Assembly (NCBI GenBank): GCA_021018995.1
Contig: CM037587.1
Span: 10,251,366-10,315,365 of the forward strand
Origin: Chloranthus sessilifolius
Lineage: Eukaryota > Streptophyta > Magnoliopsida > Chloranthales > Chloranthaceae
Length of the DNA stretch: 64,000 nt
Direction: 5' to 3'
Of this stretch, positions 57,392 through 64,000 are shown one piece after another. Numbering within the stretch: position 1 is the first letter of the stretch; each line of letters opens with the position of its first letter. The notes beneath the pieces were generated by a model. That model did not search any database. It saw only the letters and a program-made list of their open reading frames with translations, and was not told the DNA's origin. The position numbers and the translations under genes were made by a program.

Positions 57392-57689
57392 GACACTAAT
57401 GGTGTAAGTTAAAATAGTGACAGGTAGGTATCCTATGCTAATTATCTTAAACAATTTGCCCCAAATAAGTCCTATTAATCTTATCTATTTAGCTTTTCTG
57501 TCCAAATTTGCTCTAAACCAAGTAATCATGTTTGATCTACTAGAAAACCCTACTTGTTCCATCAGCATTACCTTTGCCTACAAAAATCTAACTGTTCCCA
57601 TCTTTCAATCCTAACATAAAGCACAAGTCCACAAGAATTGACCCACTGGAATTGGCCTCAGACCAATGGAAGGTACCTCTAGATTGTAG

Positions 57690-57775
57690 GGGGATCCCAG
57701 CTTCATCATCATAGCAGAGCCTTATCCCATCATTTTGAGGTTGGCTTTCTGGCTCCCATGACCATAGATATCTCA
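57690..57775 (+). mobile_element. SINE-like fragment (Au-like)
   Basis: CATCATCATAGCAGAGCCTTATCCCATCATTTTGAGGTTGGCT resembles the GCCTTATCCCAACTA...GGGGTCGGCTA block of plant Au-type SINEs. No 5' tRNA-like head or terminal duplication was found. Confidence 0.4.
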
Positions 57776-59550
57776 TCAATGACAAATCAAAAGTACTGGA
57801 TACACATACCATCCATCAACATTCTAACATCCCAAACACCACAAAGCAACATATGTTTTACCATCCAACCAAATCATGACCCTCTATACCAAAAGCAACA
57901 CTAGGGGATCACCCATGGTAATGGATCATTTATTGCCTCATTGCCAGACATTTTCAGATAGAAAAAATTCTATATATAACTTGTATCATCCACTAGCAAT
58001 AAAAAACCACAATCTGCCCCGCTCTAATGCATCAAACGAGTCTTGAGATTGAGAACTTACCTGACTCTCATCAACAATATGGCACCTTGGATGTCACATC
58101 TTTCCAAAACAGAATTCACACTCCCCAGCATGGTGAGGGGGAAGCTCTCCAAACTAATGGTTCAAAGGATTGGCTGATACCGAGATCTGCCCAGGTACCA
58201 CCGAGATGTGTATTGCAATTTAAATACTTTAAGCCAATCTTCATCAGTCTGAGCATCAATGGATACGGTGGCTGATACAAAGATTATAAACCTCGCTTCA
58301 AAAAATATTCTGGAGATCAAATGAAGTGCGGAGAACATTAGCACACCATACCGATAATTCATGGTTGGTCTGATTTATAGAAGAATCTACACGATATTAT
58401 ATGTGTATGTGTATGTGTGTGTGTGTATATATATATATCGTACCTAATTCGACAAAAAGATGTATGACACACAACACTATGTACAGTTCATGCTGAATGA
58501 TATATGTACTCAACAAAAAAAGCACCACCACCACCTCCAAACCGGTTAACCAATTATTTGATCTTTTTAAAAAGTGAAGTATTAGACATTAAGGGAATAC
58601 CACGAGACCACCCCCAACACACCCCCCCCCCCCCCCCAACACACACACACACACCACCCAAACCACAAAGGGCTCTGAAAAAAAAATTAGAAGACAAGAT
58701 TGGGAGTGTCTCTCACAAATAAAATCATCTGTCATCATCCAAACTATGCTTACATGAGAATCCAACATTTCGACCTGAAAAGTCCTCTATGATTTCAAGT
58801 GAAAGTGCCATGAAAATTCCAGCTGTTAAACAATTTAGTTCCACATTTTAAGGATCTTCTAAACAATTAAAAATGGAAATATGAGGCAAGCACAACCAAG
58901 AGAAATCCATGTAATTGACAAAGAATGGATCACAACACGTTGTGAGATCTAAAGATATTTTGGTGATCAGCAACAACTTTAATCATATAGTAAATAGTTA
59001 GTATGAGACACCATGAGTAGGAGTGCCAGTTGGTAGGGTCTGGTCAGGCAGAGAAGAGACCCAAACTCAACCCACTAATATTTGGGTCATGTCAGGGAAG
59101 ATTTCAGCTTAAGAGGCATATTCAGAAAGAAGAGCAAGTGCTTTTGGCATATAACATACAATGGGCTCCAGATTGCAAACCTTCTCCATTAGCAGCTGCA
59201 GGAGACCATGGTTATTTAATCTTTGATATTTCAGATAGAGAGAGTTAATCCGGCTAGCTGCTTGCTGTCTACTAAATGAGCCTTTGCTGCCCGCCCCGAA
59301 CAGCAGTCCAAACCAAACGAATATTTCTTTAAAAGGAACCCTTTATCCATTAACAGGCATATGTTATAAAAACCCATTTTCAAGATACTGAATCAGAACT
59401 AATGTTTACTATTGATAAACTGAGACTCAGCAGTATATCAATATATAAATGAACTGATACTCAGTTGTGAATGGAAACCAGAGAAAACATAAGAAGATTC
59501 ATCTATATACAATTCTGAAATATTAACCAATCTATATCAACCTGTAACAA
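57776..59550. other. Intergenic or intronic, no gene supported
   Basis: A GT/TA microsatellite at 58399-58439, a C17/CA stretch at 58620-58655, and a CAG^GTAAGT donor-like site on the minus strand near 58058-58066 without a convincing exon beside it. Confidence 0.4.
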
Positions 59551-59755
59551 GGTATCAGTATTGGTCCATCTTGAACCGATACGGATACGGTATCGCTGAT
59601 ACTGAATTGGACTTTAATCTTCTTTTTTGTAATAAAATAAAAATAATAATTTGCATCAGCCAGTATTGATCCGATACTGATACCTGTATCGGGATAGTAT
59701 CAATATCGGTTCTCCAGAAACTGATACATATTGGTATTGCCTGAGTTTTGATACC
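59551..59755 (-). repeat. CGATAC-rich dispersed repeat, copy 2 (minus)
   Basis: Begins GGTATCAGTATTGG and ends TGAGTTTTGATACC, with ACCGATACGGATACGGTATC inside. It is the reverse complement of copy 3. Confidence 0.75.
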
Positions 59756-60010
59756 ATGACCTGGACAACTCACTTCACATTCTTTAAAATTACACCCTTC
59801 AGTCCATGAAACCATATTCCTCCAATAGTTAGAAACATTTTAAATCTACTGCATTTAAGCATGCTCAAATGTAATTCCCAATCGAAGGACATAATTCAAA
59901 TTTAGAAGTACCCTGAAAAATTCCCAGGAATGACAAAAAACATTATATAGAGCATAGATATGTAGGTCATATTATCCTATCATCCAAAAGAGTGTGGTAC
60001 ACTAGAGCAT

Positions 60011-60264
60011 GGTATCAAAACTCAGCCAATACCGATACGTATTGGTTTCGCCGAGAACCAATACCGATACCACCCCGATACAGGTATTGGGGGTGGTATC
60101 AATATCAGATCGACACTGGTTAGTATCGGCCGATACTGGCCGATACAAACCTTTATTTCTATTTATTTCTAGCTATTTTTCAAAAAAAAAAATCGACCTA
60201 TACGGTATCGGTGATACTATATCCGTATCGACTGATACCCGATATCGATACCGAGTTTGGTACC
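60011..60264 (+). repeat. CGATAC-rich dispersed repeat, copy 3 (plus)
   Basis: Begins GGTATCAAAACTCAGCCAAT and ends CCGAGTTTGGTACC, with GGTATCGGTGATACTATATCC inside. Copies 2 and 3 face each other 255 bp apart. Confidence 0.75.
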
Positions 60265-60900
60265 TTGCACTAGAGACTAGAGAGAGTACTAGATTCTTTG
60301 TAATATATACTAATTATTAGATTTTCATCTCAACGATATTTTTTTAATCTGTAAATAAGCAATTTCATTCAAACAAAAAAGAAAAGATGCTGCATACCTG
60401 TAGTGCAGCATGATGCTAGATCACACAAGAACCTAAACAGACTGACACAAACAATACTAAACAGAGACACCAAGAGAACCCCAAGCGCCAGACCAGCCCC
60501 TCCAGGACAGCAGCAATCCAAACTCCAATACATGCAAACATAATTCAACATGCCCATAAATTTCACTAACTAGTGTTACAAAATATGTCCCCAAAACCCA
60601 GTAACTTGTGTTTGAGGAACTAGAGACCACAGTGCAAAAGTATGTGGTTCATGGTATATAATAATCAAGTGGCTAAAAATTTCCTTAAACTAAGTCAACG
60701 ATTGATCAGGTTCAATCTAGAACTGACTAATACATCCGAAGCATGTGTCAACTATTAAGACATCTTCAATAAACATGCACATCTCTGCATGCACCCACGT
60801 AACAGGCACATGAATTTTTACATATATTATGATAACTTAAACACATCCTCAGCAAGTGCCGAAATATTTCAAGGCAATCAGAAATGTTGGTTCAAGAAAA

Positions 60901-61244
60901 CATTCCTTGGGCATATATATATAAGCATAAGCCATATCAACTGCCTACTGCTAAAGCCAACCCAATGGGTTGAGAGGGAAATGGAACAAAGAGTGCACCG
61001 CTAACAAAATATTAATCATCTTGCACGGTTGAAGTGTGGCGACTTGGTCACCATCTGTTCACAGAATCCAACATTGTGATAACATTCCTTGGGCATATAT
61101 AGGGTTCTAAGCATAAGCCATATCAACTGCCTGCTACTAACGCCAACCTAAAGGGTTGAGAGGGAAATGGAACAAAGAGTGCACCACAAACAAAATAACC
61201 AATCATCTTGCACGGTTGAAGTGTGGCGACTTGGTCACCATCTG
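60901..61244. repeat. Direct duplication, 182-bp period
   Basis: 60901-61057 and 61083-61244 share CATTCCTTGGGCATATATA, GGGTTGAGAGGGAAATGGAA and GAAGTGTGGCGACTTGGTCA. Confidence 0.92.
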
Positions 61245-61308
61245 CTTAATGCAGGTACAAATCATTTCTAGAAAATGAAAACAAATGAATGGGAAATAGA
61301 ATCAAATT

Positions 61309-61341
61309 TTTTTTTTTGTGTGTGTGTGTGTGTCTCTCTCT
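61309..61341. repeat. T tract, (GT)n and (CT)n microsatellite
   Basis: T10, then about eight GT units, then about six CT units. Confidence 0.9.
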
Positions 61342-61702
61342 CTGCTAACAAAAAATTATAATAGAAAAGCCAAAGAGGCAAAGCAAGAAACAGAGCCAGA
61401 GAGCAACAAGATACAAAGTGAGATAGAGGCTACTAAGAACATAGATTCTCCCATTCATCGAAAAATCTTTTCCCTCCCTCACTCTTGGAAACCGAAAGGC
61501 AAACCCATTGAATTGCTAGATCCCTGACCAATCTAAGGGTGAGTATAACTGGACGACGTTTCTTTCTAGCCAAATAGTCCTCGTCACGGAAAAAACCATA
61601 ATATTCCAGAACACACCTTTGATGCCTTTGAAACAGACTCCTTCCCAGTTAGTGAGTAGTTGGGCACCACATGTTTGGGGACACACCCAAGTATAATGAA
61701 AA

Positions 61703-62202
61703 TTTTACGACGGAGGGAGGAATGAAGGCAGATTGATAGCATAGAGAAGTTCTTGCATTGGAAGACTCCAGCATTTGAGCCTAACTTTTCTAGAATTATA
61801 TAATATCACATGTATCAACAAAGTGAAGCACTGAAACCGGGGAAAATGCAAGTCCAATGGCACAACAATTTTACGAGGGAGGGAGGAATGGAAGCGGGTT
61901 GATAGCATAGAGAAGTTCTTGCATTGGAAAGACTCCAGCATTTCAGCCTAATTTTTCTAGAATTATATAATATCACATGTATCAACAAAATGAAGCATTG
62001 AAATCGGGGAAAATGCAAGACCAATGGCACAACAATTTTACGAGGGAAGGAGGAATGGAGGCTGGTTGATAGCATAGAGAAGTTCTTGCATTGGAAAGAC
62101 TCCAGCATTTGAGCCTAATTTTTCTAGAATTATATAATATCACATGTATCAACAAAGTGAAGCACAGAAATCGGGGAGAATGCAAGTCCCGATGGCACAG
62201 CA
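61703..62202. repeat. Three tandem copies of a ~166-bp unit
   Basis: Units start at 61703, 61869 and 62036 with TTTTACGA(C/G)GGAGGGAGG. Each contains AGCATAGAGAAGTTCTTGCA and AATTATATAATATCACATG. Copies are about 95% alike; no coding is implied though all frames are fairly open. Confidence 0.93.
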
Positions 62203-62733
62203 AAGCAGGACTCAAATGAGAACAAATATGCAAGTAGAAATATCATAAAGAGGCATTCTCTAAGTCACATAAACTTGTATACTTCAGTGATACATGAATC
62301 TCATGCTCCCCGCGACGACTACTGTGAAATTTAATCCATTACGCAATAATTTAAAATGGATTAGAATCCAGAGACGAAATAAGCTTGCATTATTGCATGT
62401 ATAGCACAAACCATCATTTAAAAGTAATACCAAAGAAGGAAAATACCATGTAAACCAGAACATTAAATTACAAAGCTAACCAAATTATAAACCACGACAA
62501 TGTCCACCAAACCAGTACAAACAAAAGCTTACATACCAGAGAGCCAACAAACAAATTCTCACCAAGTAACAAGGAATATAGAGTTCTTGACACTGCAAAG
62601 ATGCCCCGACTGTCATGCCCAAGCCATTTATATCAATAAAGGACACCTAGGAAGAAAGAGCAGTCAACATTGAGAAGGCAGATATAAAAAAGAGAAGCAT
62701 AAAATCGAAGATCATTAACCTCCTCCTTCAATT
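62203..62733. other. 3' flank of the A20/AN1 gene
   Basis: Probable 3' UTR nearest the stop codon, then AT-rich flank. No other gene seen. Confidence 0.45.
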
Positions 62734-63249
62734 TTAGATCTTATCAAGCTTCTCCGCCTTGACAACAGGATTGGCTTTGGCAATAGCGTCCCTTGCAGCC
62801 GTCCGATAATCAAAGGGACACTCGTGTTTATCGGAGTAGCGATGAATCGCACAGAACATGTTTCCACAGCGGCAATTGAAACCAGTCAACCCGACACGCT
62901 TCCTACAAGTATTGCACCTATTTGGACCCTCCGGCTTTCGGTCGCCACCATTGCCAGATGCAGAAGTACTGGATGGCTGTGCTGAAACGATCTTTGGCTC
63001 TATTGGATTGATTGCTACATCCAAGGTACTGACGACCACGGGATCTTTTCCATTCCCAATGCTACTGTTTCCATTTGATATGCTTCCAATGGATGACGCC
63101 GCGAGCTTTGCTTGTTCCTGCTTCAACACCAGATCCTTGTGGCACTTGGAGCACATGTTCATCGTGGCAGCACTACCAAAGAAGCCACAGTTGTTAACAC
63201 ATAGAATCGGGCCTTCTGGGGCTTGGCATCCTGTCTCGTCGTGATCCAT
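62734..63249 (-). CDS. A20/AN1 zinc-finger stress-associated protein (SAP family), 171 aa
   Basis: Plant SAP proteins with this layout modulate responses to salt, drought, cold and heat; their A20 domains can bind ubiquitin and some act as E3 ligases. The ATG at 63249 gives [17 protein letters not shown]. The A20 finger keeps all ligands, Cys17, Cys21, Cys33 and Cys36 (C-x3-C-x11-C-x2-C). A flexible Ser/Gly/Asn-rich linker covers about 50-105. The AN1 finger has Cys112, Cys115, Cys126, Cys128, Cys133, His136, His142 and Cys144, complete. The tail ends KLDKI. Length fits the family (about 150-180 aa) and the CDS is intronless, as is usual. The upstream frame to 63288 has no ATG; TTTTTTTGCGGGAATTACAG there looks like the 3' splice site of a 5'-UTR intron. 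It is the only clearly intact host gene in the window. Confidence 0.95.
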   Translation of the reverse strand: MDHDETGCQAPEGPILCVNNCGFFGSAATMNMCSKCHKDLVLKQEQAKLAASSIGSISNGNSSIGNGKDPVVVSTLDVAINPIEPKIVSAQPSSTSASGNGGDRKPEGPNRCNTCRKRVGLTGFNCRCGNMFCAIHRYSDKHECPFDYRTAARDAIAKANPVVKAEKLDKI

Positions 63250-63262
63250 TCTCAACTCTCCT

Positions 63263-63285
63263 GAACTGTAATTCCCGCAAAAAAA
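63263..63285 (-). other. Probable 3' splice site of a 5'-UTR intron
   Basis: The minus strand reads T7 GCGGGAATTACAG then TTCAGGAGAG, 14 bp before the ATG. A pyrimidine tract ending in ACAG fits a plant acceptor, and SAP genes often have a leader intron. The donor would lie to the right, possibly in the window, but was not located. Confidence 0.45.
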
Positions 63286-63288
63286 CAA

Positions 63289-64000
63289 GAACTACTACTG
63301 ATTAGAACTGAGATCACTATCTCTCTCAGAAACCTAACCCTAAAAAGGCCCAAATACTGTAAAAGAAGTCACATCTAACAAAAGCCAAGACCCTCATCAT
63401 GTCTTAAAACTTCCAAAGGGAATGAGAGCAGCATCAGACCATTTGGTGCCAATTAGAAAGTGACAAACACGAGAATATCAATCTGGATAATTAAATCTTT
63501 CGGCCACTCATGGATTGGCTGTAGCCAAAAAAGTTGCAAAGATTAATAATTTGAAACCATTGGACCAATTGTGTACAACTGGTTGTCTATAAAGTGAAGT
63601 AAAACTGTACACAAATGAATCCAACGATTGGTTGATTTAAAAAGTCAGGCCAGATCAAAGTTATGCCCCATCCAAGACTTGCCTAAAAGAGTGGATGCCA
63701 GTTGCCCACATCCTATTGGATGAGGCCAACTGGCATTCCCAATGTCTATAACCAGCAGGATTTTGCATGTACAACTATCATTTTTGAGGAAATTCATATA
63801 AAACTATTATGTGTGCATGTATGAACTATGAAGAATATATGGACCCGACTCTCTTGCCCTGTCATTTAAACACCAAAATGTTGTTTAAATGACTGTACAC
63901 CATCAAAGGTTTAAGATGTGGGTGATTCGTACCATCAAAGTGATAAATCGTAATAGATTGAAGTAAAACAGGCCCAAAAATGGTGTTTTAGGGAGATTTA
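63289..64000. other. 5' region of the A20/AN1 gene
   Basis: Probably leader intron, leader exon and promoter. GAAACCTAACCCTAAAAAGGCC near 63330 includes a telomere-repeat-like CCTAACCCTAA. No second gene seen. Confidence 0.35.

Noticed and set aside
58058-58362. Possible exon on the minus strand ending at a CAG^GTAAGT donor
   Set aside because: The donor is a good match, but the flanking frames have stops or no recognisable protein and no matching acceptor or next exon was found.
61705-62233. Three overlapping minus ORFs of similar sequence
   Set aside because: They translate the three ~166-bp tandem units; open by chance, no domain.

Overview
This is plant nuclear DNA. It is AT-rich, full of TA, GA and CT microsatellites, and dominated by nested LTR retrotransposons of the Ty3/Gypsy chromovirus type. 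It also holds foldback MITEs and two recognisable host-type plant genes. I cannot name the species.

Layout. (1) 1-21327: an old minus-strand chromovirus whose left LTR runs off the window. Its right (5') LTR is split by a younger minus-strand chromovirus at 6541-18716, which has ~2.5 kb LTRs, TG...CA ends and a perfect 5-bp target duplication ACACT. Both carry broken gag, protease, RT, RNase H and integrase-chromodomain remnants. The younger one also has an unbroken 414-residue ORF at 9483-10727, between pol and the 3' LTR. (2) 21328-27023: a plus-strand LTR of a family related to the old element, split by a 1453-bp solo LTR (24754-26206). (3) 27024-32772: intergenic DNA with foldback MITEs and a DRT100-like leucine-rich-repeat gene (30823-31920, minus) that has one in-frame stop. 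(4) 32773-37996: a coding-free LTR element with 395-bp LTRs, primer site and perfect duplication AATAC. (5) 38-45.4 kb: terminal-inverted-repeat elements, including a clean 892-bp one with a perfect 9-bp duplication, a hairpin-forming GC-rich repeat element, and a 65-bp CACTA-like MITE. (6) 45460-52640: an LTR element reduced to a truncated LTR, a 202-bp leader and a full ~4.1 kb LTR. (7) 52.6-62.7 kb: MITE-rich intergenic DNA with several tandem duplications. (8) 62734-63249, minus: an intact A20/AN1 zinc-finger stress-associated protein gene, the only clearly functional host gene.

Most notable patterns. Three different LTR families each carry an array of palindromes built on ATCGAT. In the two clearest cases the array ends 26-30 bp before a TATA box, and one such array also precedes the extra 414-residue ORF. 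The two LTR copies of the young element differ mainly at CAG/CTG/CCG (CHG) sites through CAG-to-CG(G) changes and small losses. That looks more like a methylation-linked base-calling artefact than age. The neighbouring older elements show ordinary transition decay.
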